Positions 54,521-64,000 are shown, counted from the first letter of the stretch. The stretch: DNA of 64,000 nucleotides from Syntrophales bacterium (GCA_026417625.1 JAOACW010000001.1:176881-240880), one strand, 5' to 3'. Notes: generated by a model not told the origin, from the sequence alone. Translations and numbers: made by a program.

Positions 54521-55738
54521 ATGAGAGGTAATGAAACGAAGATCGTCGCCTTTTCTTCACTTGGACACTTTTTTTTTCACTTTCATGAACTTGCCTTTCC
54601 GGCTCTCGCAATACCTCTTTCATCTTATTTAAAACTCGAACTGCAGGAAACACTTAAACTAGGATTTCCTATGTATTTATCATTCGGGATCTTTGCTCTC
54701 CCCTGGGGCTATGTGGCTGACAAGTTCGGTAACAAGAAAGCATTGACAATCGGTTTTTTAGGGATTGGGTTAGCTTCTCTTCTTCTATTCATATCAAATT
54801 CACCCATCGCTATTCTCATCTGTCTCAGCGCAGTAGGGTTCTTCTCTGGAATCTTCCATCCAGCGGGTATGGGACTTATATCAATAGGCGCTACAAACAT
54901 CGGATCTGCCCTTGGTAGTTATAGTATTGCTGGTACTTTAGGGCTTATTATAGCTCCTTTTTTCGCAGGTTTTGTAAACTGGTTAGCAGGATGGCAGTTG
55001 GTTTATCTACTGGCCGGCATATTGGCCATTAGCTGTGGTGTAGTACTTAGTTTTACAACTATAGATGAAAGAAGAACTCCAAGAGAGAAAAAAACAAACG
55101 AAACCTACACATTAAATACGGAAGTGGCAGTGCTTATACTTTTCTTCAGCATTGTAGCCCTAGGAGGATTCACCTACAGGATCAACATTGTGGTGTTACC
55201 TGCCTATTTAGAACTTCAAACCAGCTTCTTATCAAATTTTTTGAAAACACTCGGGCTGAGCAATCCCCATGCTTTACCAACAACCGCGGCGGGAATACTC
55301 ACATCCATTATTTACATAGTTGGTATATCAGGTCAGTTCATGGGAGGGTATCTGGCAGATAAAAAAGATCTACGTTACATGTATTTACTTTACTACGCGG
55401 GCAGCATCCCTTTCATATTTGCAATGGCATTTATAAGCGAATTACCCTTAGTTATCTCAGCTGCACTTTATGTATTTTTTGCCATTGGGGTACAACCTAT
55501 CGAAAATAGTCTTGTTGCCTACTTTACACCGCTTAAATGGAGAAGCACCGCATATGGTTTCTCTTCCGTTCTCACATTTGGCGTTGGATCGCTGGCAATC
55601 TACCTCGTAGGATGGGTCAAAGTCAACTGGAACCTGGAAATAGTCTACCTTTACTCAGGAGCACTCACAATAATCATCCTTCTGTTTATTTCCTTACTTA
55701 TTTTGATCACAAAGGGTAAAAGCATTGTAAATACGTAA
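54521..55738 (+). CDS. Major facilitator superfamily transporter
   Basis: Predicted inner-membrane carrier of 405 residues with about twelve helices. Early LGHFFFHFHELAFPALAIPL and the loop GYVADKFGNKKALTIGFLG, with GGYLADKKDLRY in the second half, mark it as MFS; similar FsrA/NarK-like proteins export drugs or carry organic acids. It starts 30 bp after tRNA-Lys. The substrate is unknown; the downstream OadG/OadB genes hint at organic-acid metabolism. Confidence 0.85.
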   Translation: MRGNETKIVAFSSLGHFFFHFHELAFPALAIPLSSYLKLELQETLKLGFPMYLSFGIFALPWGYVADKFGNKKALTIGFLGIGLASLLLFISNSPIAILICLSAVGFFSGIFHPAGMGLISIGATNIGSALGSYSIAGTLGLIIAPFFAGFVNWLAGWQLVYLLAGILAISCGVVLSFTTIDERRTPREKKTNETYTLNTEVAVLILFFSIVALGGFTYRINIVVLPAYLELQTSFLSNFLKTLGLSNPHALPTTAAGILTSIIYIVGISGQFMGGYLADKKDLRYMYLLYYAGSIPFIFAMAFISELPLVISAALYVFFAIGVQPIENSLVAYFTPLKWRSTAYGFSSVLTFGVGSLAIYLVGWVKVNWNLEIVYLYSGALTIIILLFISLLILITKGKSIVNT

Positions 55739-55830
55739 ACAGAGACTTAAAAAGACTTGCTTCTACAAAATAAATCAGTGTATATGCCACCGTCACACGA
55801 ACAAGACAATCCTTTAAAGGAGGAGGAAAG

Positions 55831-55965
55831 ATGCTAGAACATAACTGGATGGGTGCCCTTACAATTTTCGTAGTCGGTTTTGGAGGGGTTTACATTGGTC
55901 TGATACTCCTCATGCTGGCGGTACAACTCATGAGCCATATAACCCGTAAATTAGAGAAAAAGTGA
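55831..55965 (+). CDS. 44-residue OadG-like membrane subunit
   Basis: A tiny protein with one membrane helix (VVGFGGVYIGLILLMLAVQL) flanked by an acidic N-terminus and basic C-terminus (RKLEKK). AAAGGAGGAGG precedes the ATG and oadB starts 21 bp later. Gamma subunits of Na+-translocating decarboxylases are small one-helix proteins encoded beside the beta subunit, so this is probably a minimal gamma-type subunit; sequence identity alone is not enough to be sure. Confidence 0.75.
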   Translation: MLEHNWMGALTIFVVGFGGVYIGLILLMLAVQLMSHITRKLEKK

Positions 55966-55986
55966 ATTACCACAGGAGGAAAAATC

Positions 55987-57126
55987 ATGTACACCGTATT
56001 TCAAGAAGTACTCCTTAAAACAGGTTTTATCTATCTTGAATTAGGTCACGTTGTAATGTGGCTAATTGCCTTTTTCTTCATATTTCTCGCAATAAAAAAA
56101 GAATACGAGCCTCTTTTACTTTTGCCCATAGGTTTTGGAATTCTCCTAGTAAATCTGCCTTTGGCCCCGATTATGGGCATTTCAGAGGGTCCCGGGGGTG
56201 TTCATAGGGACCTTATCCGCTGGTTCTACGACTTTGGTATCGCCAACGAAGTCATACCTTGTCTGATATTTTTGGGTATAGGCGCCCTTACAGATTTTGG
56301 ACCCATGATTGCTAACCCTAAAACCTTGATATTGGGAGCAGCAGCCCAATTTGGTGTCTACGTCACTTTTTTCTGCTCCCTTCTGTTCGGATTCAACTTT
56401 AAAGAAGCAGCCTCGATAGGCATAATTGGTGGCGCTGATGGCCCAACATGCATCTATTTAACGGCCAAACTTGCTCCTCACCTTCTTGGGGCCAACGCAT
56501 TAGCTGCATATTCATATATGGCGATGGTGCCTCTTATACAGCCACCCATCATGCGCCTCCTAACAACGGAAGCGGAAAGAAAGATTCGCATGAAGCAGCT
56601 CCGTCCAGTTTCCAAAACGGAAAAGATCGTTTTTCCCTTAATAGGGACGATAATTGTTTGTCTACTTGTGCCTCCTGCCGCACCATTGATGGGTATGCTG
56701 TTCCTTGGGAACCTCTTCAGAGAATGCGGTGTTGTTGAAAGGTTAAACAAAGCAGCCCAGAACGAGCTTCTTAACATCGTCACCATCTTCCTAGGGACAT
56801 CAGTAGGCGCAACGATGAGTGCTGAAAAATTCCTCCAACCGCAACCGATTTTCATTTTCATCCTCGGTTGTATTGCCTTTGCGTTCAGCACAGCAGGTGG
56901 CGTACTCATGGCAAAATTTATGAATCTTTTCCTCAAAGAGAAAATCAACCCCTTAATTGGATCTGCGGGAGTTTCCGCTGTTCCCATGGCCGCTCGTGTT
57001 TCCCAGGTAGAAGGACAAAAAGCAGATAAACACAATTTCTTGTTAATGCATGCAATGGGACCTAATGTAGCAGGGGTTATAGGTACAGCTATAGCGGCTG
57101 GTCTTTTCCTAACTATGCTGGGATAA
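55987..57126 (+). CDS. oadB: Na+-translocating decarboxylase beta subunit
   Basis: Membrane carboxybiotin decarboxylase that couples decarboxylation to Na+ export (oxaloacetate, methylmalonyl-CoA or glutaconyl-CoA decarboxylase). The 379-residue protein has nine to eleven hydrophobic segments and the strictly conserved [15 protein letters not shown] with its membrane aspartate, [12 protein letters not shown], and the [14 protein letters not shown] motif. AGGAGG precedes the ATG. The carboxyltransferase alpha subunit and biotin carrier are not in the window, so which acid is used cannot be said. Confidence 0.95.
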   Translation: MYTVFQEVLLKTGFIYLELGHVVMWLIAFFFIFLAIKKEYEPLLLLPIGFGILLVNLPLAPIMGISEGPGGVHRDLIRWFYDFGIANEVIPCLIFLGIGALTDFGPMIANPKTLILGAAAQFGVYVTFFCSLLFGFNFKEAASIGIIGGADGPTCIYLTAKLAPHLLGANALAAYSYMAMVPLIQPPIMRLLTTEAERKIRMKQLRPVSKTEKIVFPLIGTIIVCLLVPPAAPLMGMLFLGNLFRECGVVERLNKAAQNELLNIVTIFLGTSVGATMSAEKFLQPQPIFIFILGCIAFAFSTAGGVLMAKFMNLFLKEKINPLIGSAGVSAVPMAARVSQVEGQKADKHNFLLMHAMGPNVAGVIGTAIAAGLFLTMLG

Positions 57127-57187
57127 TAGGTTTTTGCATTGTGAAATGAATTCTGTTAATAATCTCTAAAAAACGGAGAGACTCATT

Positions 57188-58495
57188 ATGATCTACAACG
57201 AGGATTTCGAAACGCTACCACGGGAGGCTTTAGAGGCTTTACAACTCAAAAGGCTTCGTCAAGTTGTGGAAAAAGTATACCACACCGTGGGTTTTTACCG
57301 TAAATCATTCGAGAAAGCAGGTGTTTCACCAGAAGACATCCGATCCTTGGATGACCTCCGGAAATTCCCATTTACAACGAAGGAAGACCTTCAAGAAAAT
57401 TATCCCTTTGGACTATTCGCTACCCCTATGAGCAATGTAGTGCGGTTGCACGCCTCTTCTGGGACATCAGGAAAACCAACGGTCGTTGGCTATACCCGTC
57501 GCGATATCGACGCATGGTCGGAACTCATGGCCCGTTGCCTCGTGGCAGCCGGTGTTACCAAAAATGACATCATCCACAACGCGTACAGTTATGGTCTCTT
57601 CACGGGAGGACTGGGTTTTCACTACGGAGCTGAACGAATAGGTGCCAGTGTTATTCCCATTTCAGGGGGCAACACAAAAAGACAGCTTCTTATCCTTCAG
57701 GATTTTGGACCTACGGTGCTGTGTTGCACCCCTTCATATGCCTTGTATCTCGCAGAACAGGGGACATCAATGGGATTAGATATGAGATCTCTCAAGCTGC
57801 GCGTGGGGCTTTTCGGTGCGGAACCCTGGAGTGAAGAGATGAGAAACCAAATCGAGGATAGACTTAACATAATCGCTCTGAATATCTATGGTCTTTCGGA
57901 AATAATGGGACCAGGGGTATCTATGGAGTGTATTGAGGGTCGAAACGGCATGCACATATTTGAAGACCATTTTCTCGTTGAAACCATAGATCCTGAAACT
58001 GGAGAAATTTTGCCTCCGGAAGAAAAGGGAGAACTGGTGTTCACCACACTGACGAAGGAAGCCTTCCCCCTTATAAGGTATCGAACCGGAGATATTTCAC
58101 GCATCATTACAGCACCATGTCGTTGTGGTCGTACTCATCACCGTATGGACCGGATCATGGGTCGCAGCGATGATATGCTCATTATTAGAGGTGTAAATGT
58201 ATTCCCCTCTCAAATCGAATCTATCCTTCTCAACGTTGAAGGACTGGAACCTCACTACCTGATAATAGTAGATAGAAAACACAACATGGATACCGTTGAG
58301 GTTCAGATAGAAGTGTCTGAAAAATTATTTACCAACGCAGATGAGGTAAAAGTTCTTGAAAAACTAAGCAGACGCATTGCGAGAGACTTGAGGGATTATC
58401 TGGGCATCTCAGTAAATGTTAAACTTGTGGAACCAAAAACAATTGAGAGATCAGAAGGCAAGACCAAAAGAGTCATTGATAGAAGACAAATATGA
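57188..58495 (+). CDS. paaK: Phenylacetate-CoA ligase
   Basis: AMP-forming acyl-CoA ligase of 435 residues in the PaaK family, activating phenylacetate or related aryl or indolyl acids. P-loop [41 protein letters not shown] and the C-terminal [19 protein letters not shown] hinge are all present, as is a four-cysteine or Cys/His patch around [17 protein letters not shown] precedes the ATG. It is followed 11 bp later by an ACT-domain protein, a common pairing in anaerobes and archaea. Confidence 0.94.
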   Translation: MIYNEDFETLPREALEALQLKRLRQVVEKVYHTVGFYRKSFEKAGVSPEDIRSLDDLRKFPFTTKEDLQENYPFGLFATPMSNVVRLHASSGTSGKPTVVGYTRRDIDAWSELMARCLVAAGVTKNDIIHNAYSYGLFTGGLGFHYGAERIGASVIPISGGNTKRQLLILQDFGPTVLCCTPSYALYLAEQGTSMGLDMRSLKLRVGLFGAEPWSEEMRNQIEDRLNIIALNIYGLSEIMGPGVSMECIEGRNGMHIFEDHFLVETIDPETGEILPPEEKGELVFTTLTKEAFPLIRYRTGDISRIITAPCRCGRTHHRMDRIMGRSDDMLIIRGVNVFPSQIESILLNVEGLEPHYLIIVDRKHNMDTVEVQIEVSEKLFTNADEVKVLEKLSRRIARDLRDYLGISVNVKLVEPKTIERSEGKTKRVIDRRQI

Positions 58496-58506
58496 AGGAG
58501 CAAATA

Positions 58507-58938
58507 ATGAAGGTAGAACAGATATCCGTTTTCTTGGAAAATAAACCGGGTAGTCTGGAAGAAGTTACGCGAATCCTCAAGGACGCGGAAATAAACATCC
58601 GTACCCTTTCACTAGCAGACTCCACAGATTTTGGGATACTGCGCTTAATCGTAAACGATGTGGACAAAACAAGCCGTGTTCTCAGAGACAGTGGTTACAG
58701 AGTGAGCAGAACCACGGTGGTTGCTGTGGAAGTTCCTGACAGGCCAGGAGGTTTACACAGCATTCTGGAAGTACTAGCTAGGGAAAATGTCAACGTCGAA
58801 TACTTATACGCTTTTGTAGAAAAGAGTGGAGAAAACGCAGTAATCATTTTCCGTTTTGACGACACTGATGCAGCCATCGACGTATTAAAGCGCCATTCCT
58901 TTACCATCCTCCCCGGGGAAAAACTCTATTCACTGTAA
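58507..58938 (+). CDS. Tandem ACT-domain regulatory protein
   Basis: A 143-residue protein made of two ACT domains (about 1-65, [17 protein letters not shown]; 70-140, [16 protein letters not shown]) that bind amino acids or similar ligands. ATG 58507 has AAGGAG 7 bases upstream and is preferred to ATG 58492, which overlaps the paaK stop. Such proteins regularly follow paaK homologues and may regulate the ligase in response to an aromatic amino acid; this is context inference. Confidence 0.88.
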   Translation: MKVEQISVFLENKPGSLEEVTRILKDAEINIRTLSLADSTDFGILRLIVNDVDKTSRVLRDSGYRVSRTTVVAVEVPDRPGGLHSILEVLARENVNVEYLYAFVEKSGENAVIIFRFDDTDAAIDVLKRHSFTILPGEKLYSL

Positions 58939-58971
58939 GGTTGAGCTAAAGTTAGCAACTCAGCTTCCTTT

Positions 58972-60441
58972 CTAGATGTCCTGAATCTTTTCCCATTGGG
59001 TGGAGAAACGATCCTTACCACACGCAAGTAACAACGTTAAGGGCATGATCTTTTGAGCTTCTTCGACCATCTGGGCAACAACTCTTCTTATATCCCACTG
59101 GGCTGTAGAATCCATTCGCAAACGTGCAATATGGTAAAGCTCACGGGCATTAACCTTAAAGAGCACTCGACGGCGGTGGGAGTTTGTTAAACAGTAATCA
59201 GCTGCCTGAGAAATTTTTCCTTTGATTTTGTAGTATAGCTCATTGGTCTCATATATTATCTCAGAAAACCGCCTATCCAAACCAACTTCATATACCCTTT
59301 CAGGAATGGTAACACCAAGAGAGGGATCGTAAGGTTGGGTAGTAAGCGTAGCCATTCGATGACGCTTCAACTGAGCATAACAAGATGCACTTATTATTAA
59401 CTCAAAGAGGAGATCCACATGCTCGAATTCCCTGAGAACAGCATCATAAGATTGCAAATAACGAAAAGCAGTTAAAAAAAATCTTTTTCGTTCTTCAGGT
59501 TTTAGATTGTACGCCACTCTTAGGCATGTGTCCCAGTTTCTATCAGAAGAACTGTGTAAAAGCGCAGCCGTAAGATGCACATCTGCACCTGGTGTGTGAT
59601 GAACTAGACGGACAGAGGGACTTTCCGCGTTAGATCCTTCCTGCAGATCCAACGTTTCACTTTCAGCCAATAATTGAAAAGTTACATCGCTCATTTCACA
59701 CCGAGTACGGGTATCATAGTCCTTTGCCTCCGTGTACCGGATGAGCGATGGAGCTACAGGTACTGTAACCTCGTAAAGGGCCCGGCTGAATGCTCGTGCT
59801 TCCTCTAACGGGTGTGCCCCAAGTCTCCGGAGCATCAGCTCCAAATTCCGAGCATTGATAGTCATTCCCAGCTGGGTTTCGGTAGCCAAAGAAAGGATAT
59901 AACGGGCATCCTCTTTGGCTAAACCTTCGAATTTATGTCCATTTTTTGCAAAAAGAGAACGGTCTCGCTGTAGATGCTGCATAAACTTTTCGAATAGCTC
60001 CCTGTAAAAAGCGTTCTGTTTTTCGACAACTGACTGAAATTCCTCAGCAAATCCTCCAATCCGGATTTCTTCAGGTATTACGTAATCCCCTTTCAATAAA
60101 ACATACCGCTGCGATTTTTCTGTAAAGGAGCACAGGCGGAATTTCTCGATTTCCTCCACGAGGAGACGGGATACACCTAACACATCCACGTTAAAAACGG
60201 CGTGTTCGGCTATCGAACTATGACCCATCGAAAAAACTATGTTTCTATTAGATGCCCTGGCTTTCTCGACCTCCTTTCGCGCTTCTTCCCTAAGTTCAGT
60301 CACTGTTTTAGGACTGCGGCTTATACGGGCATATGCTGCGGCTATTGTTTCTGGCGTCAGCACACAATCTTCAACTTGTGCTGCTTTTAACGCTGATATT
60401 GTTTCATTATCGATATTAAAACCAGCTAGCAAAACCTTCAC
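58972..60441 (-). CDS. thyX: Tandem-domain ThyX-like thymidylate synthase
   Basis: FAD-dependent thymidylate synthase family (makes dTMP from dUMP with methylene-tetrahydrofolate), but 489 residues, about twice the usual 220-250. The N-terminal half has HSSIAEH (from His74), SFTEKSQRY (about 105-113) and TQLGMTINARNLELMLRRL; the C-terminal half has RHRMATLTTQPYD (from Arg360) and VNARELYHIARLRMDSTAQWDIR. The ThyX signature RHR-x7-S thus seems divided: the N half lacks RHR, the C half lacks SxRY. GTG 60441, with GAGG 8 bases before, is taken as start, 10 bp after murI. Activity is uncertain; the long form recurs in some anaerobes. Confidence 0.85.
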   Translation of the reverse strand: MKVLLAGFNIDNETISALKAAQVEDCVLTPETIAAAYARISRSPKTVTELREEARKEVEKARASNRNIVFSMGHSSIAEHAVFNVDVLGVSRLLVEEIEKFRLCSFTEKSQRYVLLKGDYVIPEEIRIGGFAEEFQSVVEKQNAFYRELFEKFMQHLQRDRSLFAKNGHKFEGLAKEDARYILSLATETQLGMTINARNLELMLRRLGAHPLEEARAFSRALYEVTVPVAPSLIRYTEAKDYDTRTRCEMSDVTFQLLAESETLDLQEGSNAESPSVRLVHHTPGADVHLTAALLHSSSDRNWDTCLRVAYNLKPEERKRFFLTAFRYLQSYDAVLREFEHVDLLFELIISASCYAQLKRHRMATLTTQPYDPSLGVTIPERVYEVGLDRRFSEIIYETNELYYKIKGKISQAADYCLTNSHRRRVLFKVNARELYHIARLRMDSTAQWDIRRVVAQMVEEAQKIMPLTLLLACGKDRFSTQWEKIQDI

Positions 60442-60451
60442 ACTTGTAGCC

Positions 60452-61264
60452 TCAAACTGGTAATTTAACAACCTCAATGCGCCCAATGGACCGTCCCAAA
60501 AAACGTTCACCTATGGTCTGGAAACGGTACGGTATATCAGAAACGAAAAAACGATACTCCGGAGCTATTCTCAAAGGATTGGCCAGTCGTTTCTCATTCA
60601 ACACTTTTGCCGCGAGATCTGCCATTGCCTCCGCAGAATCAATAATACGGACCTCCTTCCCCGCCACCTCTTCTATAACGGGTTTAAGGAGTGGATAATG
60701 GGTGCAACCGAGAACTAGAGTATCCACATGTTCAGCGAGTATGGGTTTAAGGTACTCCTGAACTGTCAACTTAGTAACAGGATGGTCCAACCACCCTTCT
60801 TCTACAAGGGGAACGAGCAGTGGACAAGCTTGGGAGAATACCCTTACAGTTGGATCCAAGGCATGTATCTTCTGAGCATAGGCATTACTATTAATCGTTG
60901 CTGGCGTACCAATAACAGCAATCTGTTTATTTTGCGACTCGGAAACGGCTTGACGTGCCCCCGCAGAAATCACATCGAGAACTGGAACAGGTGATCTATC
61001 TTGAATTGCCTCATATGCTATAGAAGACATTGTGTTACAGGCGATGATGAGCATTTTTACATTCTGGGTTGAGAGAAAATCTGTTATTTCAAGGGCGTAC
61101 TGAAGTATAGTCTCAGGAGATTTGATTCCATAGGGGACGCGGGCCGTATCACCGAAGTAAACGATGTTTTCGAAGGGAAGACGTTCCATAAGGGCACGCA
61201 CTACAGTCAAACCGCCCACACCGGAATCAAAAACACCTATAGGATGAACGAGATGAAGATCCAT
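60452..61264 (-). CDS. murI: Glutamate racemase
   Basis: Makes D-glutamate for peptidoglycan. The 270-residue protein has PIGVFDSGVGGLTVV at the N-terminus and both catalytic cysteines in IIACNTMSS and VLGCTHYPLLKP. The ATG at 61264 has no clear ribosome site. It is followed by the ThyX-like gene after a 10 bp gap, so they likely form an operon. Confidence 0.95.
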   Translation of the reverse strand: MDLHLVHPIGVFDSGVGGLTVVRALMERLPFENIVYFGDTARVPYGIKSPETILQYALEITDFLSTQNVKMLIIACNTMSSIAYEAIQDRSPVPVLDVISAGARQAVSESQNKQIAVIGTPATINSNAYAQKIHALDPTVRVFSQACPLLVPLVEEGWLDHPVTKLTVQEYLKPILAEHVDTLVLGCTHYPLLKPVIEEVAGKEVRIIDSAEAMADLAAKVLNEKRLANPLRIAPEYRFFVSDIPYRFQTIGERFLGRSIGRIEVVKLPV

Positions 61265-61430
61265 GTTTGTTCAATAACACATTTGCCGGGAGAAATCATT
61301 CGGAAGTTTAAGGGTATTGACTTTTCTTGAGAAATATGTTTTTGCTGCATCATCGGTGATGGAGTTCGCCGCCAAAACTGCCCTCATCTGGGCTGATAAC
61401 TCCTACCAGACATTAAAGTGAGAGGTTAAT

Positions 61431-63092
61431 ATGGACGGTACGGAAAAAATCAGCCTGGAAGTTTTGGTGGACTTGGCTAAATCCCTGGAAAAGATAATTA
61501 CTCAATTCCAGATAACCACATTAAAAAGATCTCTTGAAGCGTACAGTTCCCTTTTCAAAACAGAACAAATTATCGACGTAGCCATACTTGGCCAATTCAA
61601 AGCAGGAAAAAGCTCGTTCCTCAACAGTATCATAGGAAAACAGGTACTACCTGTTGGTGTCATTCCTGTGACAACTGCCATCACGAGACTTCAGTATGGA
61701 GCATCAGAAAGGGCCGTAGTTACCCACTATGATGGGAAAAAAACTCACATTTCCATCGAAGAAGTAGGCGAGTACAACTCAGAATCCAAAAATCCAAGCA
61801 ATGAAAAAAACGTGGAAGTCATCGACATATACCTTCCCACTTTGAAAGAATACACAGGCTTACGTCTCGTAGATACTCCCGGTTTGGGTAGCGTCTTTCA
61901 ATACCACAAGGCTACAGCAGAGAATTGGTTACCAGAAGTAGGCGCAGCTATTTTGGCGATAAGCGCTGATCGACCTCTCTCTGAACATGACCTCCAGCTA
62001 ATAAGAGAGCTTGCGTCTTACACACCTCGTATAGTTCTTTTGCTTACCAAAGTTGACCTGCTGACCCCAGAACAGAGGGCAGAAGTTGTCTCATTCTTCA
62101 AGAATATTCTCCTTCGCGAACTCAACCAGGAATTTCCCATATACCTTTATTCTACAAAAATTGATACTGAGAAGCTAAAATCCCAGCTCGATGACGAACT
62201 CTTCAGAAAAATGGTTGCCAACAAAGGGCGAGAGTTCGCAGCGATTGCCCGTCACAAAGGGAAATCTATCGCCCTAAGTTGCCGCAAATACTTAGAAATA
62301 GCCCTTCAAACATCACAAAAGGCCGATGAAGAACGGGAACATTTAAAGAAGCTCATCTTTGACGAAAAGGTAAATTATGATCTCGTTCGAGAAGAGATGT
62401 TCATAATTACAAGGGAAGCACAGTCACAAACAAGGACACTAATAGCCAACTACCTTGCCCATTTTGAAGCACCCCTAGTAAAAAAAATCACACAGCAGAT
62501 GAAAGAAGAAATGCCCAAATGGAGAGGAAATCTTTGGAGACTTACACGTACATACGAACAGTGGATTACTGATGTTATGAATAATGAGATCCAGCAGATC
62601 TCTCGTAAGGAACACAAACACTTCTTCGGAACACTTAAAAAGGCCCATGCAAGCCTTACCCGTTCCATTGAATCCTTTCGCCGCCTTCTAAACGACAACA
62701 TCCAGAGGGTTTTGGGGGTCTCCCTCGGAGAGGTGGATTGGCAGCTGGAGATACCAGAGCCAGAACATCCAGATGTTCGTTTGCCCAGAACTTTCGCCTA
62801 CCATCTTGATTTGCTTTGGTTTCTCATACCAATGTTCATATTTCGAGGTATTTTTGAGAAAAACTTCCTCAAGAAAATCCCCTGGGAGGTGGAAGTCAAC
62901 CTATCCCGTCTTGCAGCCCAGTGGGAAACAAGAATAAACAAAGCTATTGAGACCATGCGGAATCAAGCACTCAGATACGTAGAAGAGGAACTTCATACTA
63001 TTGAAACCTTGCTCGCTCAGGCCAGTGGACGAACACCAGAAATTCAAAAATATATCAGCGAACTTGATGAAAGTCTAACCCTACTAAATTGA
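61431..63092 (+). CDS. Bacterial dynamin-like GTPase
   Basis: Dynamin-family large GTPase of 553 residues that may remodel or repair the inner membrane. G1 is GQFKAGKSS (54-62), G2 the threonine in PVTTAITRL, G3 DTPGLGS, G4 TKVD; beyond about 270 a long helical region follows, with one hydrophobic paddle-like segment (LLWFLIPMFIFRGIF, about 460-475) and a C-terminal helix bundle. GAGAGG precedes the ATG. It lies 17 bp before a prenyltransferase-repeat protein gene, probably the same transcript. Client unknown. Confidence 0.88.
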   Translation: MDGTEKISLEVLVDLAKSLEKIITQFQITTLKRSLEAYSSLFKTEQIIDVAILGQFKAGKSSFLNSIIGKQVLPVGVIPVTTAITRLQYGASERAVVTHYDGKKTHISIEEVGEYNSESKNPSNEKNVEVIDIYLPTLKEYTGLRLVDTPGLGSVFQYHKATAENWLPEVGAAILAISADRPLSEHDLQLIRELASYTPRIVLLLTKVDLLTPEQRAEVVSFFKNILLRELNQEFPIYLYSTKIDTEKLKSQLDDELFRKMVANKGREFAAIARHKGKSIALSCRKYLEIALQTSQKADEEREHLKKLIFDEKVNYDLVREEMFIITREAQSQTRTLIANYLAHFEAPLVKKITQQMKEEMPKWRGNLWRLTRTYEQWITDVMNNEIQQISRKEHKHFFGTLKKAHASLTRSIESFRRLLNDNIQRVLGVSLGEVDWQLEIPEPEHPDVRLPRTFAYHLDLLWFLIPMFIFRGIFEKNFLKKIPWEVEVNLSRLAAQWETRINKAIETMRNQALRYVEEELHTIETLLAQASGRTPEIQKYISELDESLTLLN

Positions 63093-63108
63093 CGAATTTT
63101 CAACGCCG

Positions 63109-63990
63109 ATGAGTACGTTCTTTTGCGGCAGTCAGGTGATGAAAATCGATCTGTTACCCCATATACTATGGGGAGCCCGCTTATACATCATGAATCGCCT
63201 CTGCCAATGTGGCGGATTTTGCTTCTACCGCCTGGAGGAACCAAACGGTTCAGATACTTACTATGCCATTGCCTCTCTCAAATTGTTAGGTATGGAATTT
63301 AGAGACCAAAACACTGTCATTTTTCTCAAAAACATGCAACATGATGATGGCTCATATGACAGCATTCAGTCCGCATTTTACTCCCTTGTGAGCCTTGACC
63401 TTCTACAGGAAAGACCGAAGAAATCGCCCGAAAATTACATAGACCAATGTCTGGAAAATTACACACTGAAAGTGGACAAACTGCCAGCTGATGTATCCTC
63501 TATATTTTATCAACTGAGACTACTCGTGGATCTTTACTGTCAATTTTTACAGAAAAAGAATAAGACAAAAGAAAAAGAGTTGTGTGAGTTGATCGCTAAG
63601 TTCCGTAATTCCGATGGAGGATTTGGATATCCTTACTCATCTATAACTGACACCGCCTATGCCCTCTATATACTAAAAACCCTCTCATGTATTGATGCAT
63701 ATAGAGACGTCGAACATTTTATCAGAACATGTGAAGATCCACTTTTCGGGTTTACCGAAGTTCCCGGATCCTCCCTTTCTTTCATTGAATACATCCATGC
63801 GGGACTCTGGGCTGAACAGCTGCTCGACATTCAGCCACGATTTGCATATGCCTGTATGGATTTCATCATCCACTGTCGCAGAAAGAACGGTGGTTTTTCC
63901 AGAGCGGGCGAAAGTGGCATTGCTACCCTGGAAAACACGTATCATGCGCTATCAGCATTACTTAAATTGAAAAGCCTATGCTCAAAATGA
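63109..63990 (+). CDS. Prenyltransferase/terpene-cyclase repeat protein
   Basis: A 293-residue protein of alpha-alpha barrel repeats of the type found in the beta subunit of protein prenyltransferases and in squalene cyclases: repeat cores CGGFCFYRLEEPNGSDTYYA, DGSYDSIQSAFYSL, DGGFGYPYSSITDTAYALY and NGGFSRAG...TYHALSALLKL. I do not see the Asp-x-Cys...His zinc ligands of eukaryotic enzymes, so catalysis is doubtful. The start may be ATG 63109 or 63139; neither has a strong site. Coupled to the dynamin-like gene by 16 bp. Function unknown. Confidence 0.72.
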   Translation: MSTFFCGSQVMKIDLLPHILWGARLYIMNRLCQCGGFCFYRLEEPNGSDTYYAIASLKLLGMEFRDQNTVIFLKNMQHDDGSYDSIQSAFYSLVSLDLLQERPKKSPENYIDQCLENYTLKVDKLPADVSSIFYQLRLLVDLYCQFLQKKNKTKEKELCELIAKFRNSDGGFGYPYSSITDTAYALYILKTLSCIDAYRDVEHFIRTCEDPLFGFTEVPGSSLSFIEYIHAGLWAEQLLDIQPRFAYACMDFIIHCRRKNGGFSRAGESGIATLENTYHALSALLKLKSLCSK

Positions 63991-64000
63991 GCTTATGTTC

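Overview
The window reads as one continuous piece of chromosome, about 46% GC by eye, packed with short head-to-tail operons on both strands. I see no insertion sequence, phage gene, CRISPR array or rRNA, and only one tRNA. The gene set suggests a strictly anaerobic bacterium of the Desulfobacterota type, possibly one that ferments or syntrophically oxidises short-chain acids. The evidence is a coenzyme-B12 acyl-CoA mutase with its chaperone and adenosyltransferase, a 4-hydroxybutyryl-CoA-dehydratase-like protein, a Na+-translocating decarboxylase beta subunit, a phenylacetate-CoA ligase paired with an ACT protein, GatCAB amidotransferase and ThyX. Taxonomy is inferred from gene content only.

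Layout. 1-7.4 kb (minus strand): C-terminally cut transketolase, cutA, a SpoU-type RNA methyltransferase, lgt and trxB, a GH130 glycoside phosphorylase, an MFS transporter and a zinc-ribbon protein. 7.5-14 kb (plus): carB, a PurF-like protein with an altered glutaminase site, and ftsH. 14-17 kb (minus): a class A PBP, tatC and a TatA/B protein. 17.2-23.9 kb (plus): a deacetylase-family protein, gatC-gatA-gatB, mtnA, a HAD phosphatase and two small unknown proteins. 23.9-28.7 kb (minus) and 28.7-33.6 kb (plus) form a divergent accessory locus. The minus arm holds a second MtnA-like protein, an AbfD-like radical dehydratase, a 97-residue unknown, a CoA-disulfide-reductase/NADH-oxidase-like flavoprotein and a C_GCAxxG_C_C protein. 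The plus arm holds mutase large and small subunits, a MeaB-type GTPase, a corrinoid adenosyltransferase, a DUF2284 protein and a 64-residue unknown.

33.6-37 kb: a cysteine-tailed unknown protein, a beta-keto acid cleavage enzyme and an AtoE-type short-chain fatty acid carrier. 37-50 kb: ion homeostasis (TrkH/TrkA, an NhaD-like antiporter, a CPA2 antiporter, KtrA/KtrB) mixed with trmJ, a double-hotdog protein, a zinc-finger J-protein and radA. 50-54.5 kb (plus): serC, serA, purA and tRNA-Lys(UUU). 54.5-59 kb (plus): an MFS carrier, a 44-residue OadG-like protein, oadB, paaK and an ACT protein. 59-61.3 kb (minus): a tandem ThyX-like protein and murI. 61.4-64 kb (plus): a bacterial dynamin-like GTPase and a prenyltransferase-repeat protein.

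How it fits together. The centre (24-37 kb) looks like a short-chain acyl-CoA module: acid uptake (AtoE), beta-keto acid cleavage (BKACE), a B12 mutase whose substrate-pocket residues are those of isobutyryl-CoA mutase rather than methylmalonyl-CoA mutase, its repair and cofactor proteins, and a divergent arm with a dehydratase-like enzyme whose iron-sulfur ligands are kept but whose pocket is changed. The rest is mostly housekeeping. The best candidates for something undescribed are this divergent locus, the PurF-like protein with a broken glutaminase signature, and the tandem ThyX-like protein.
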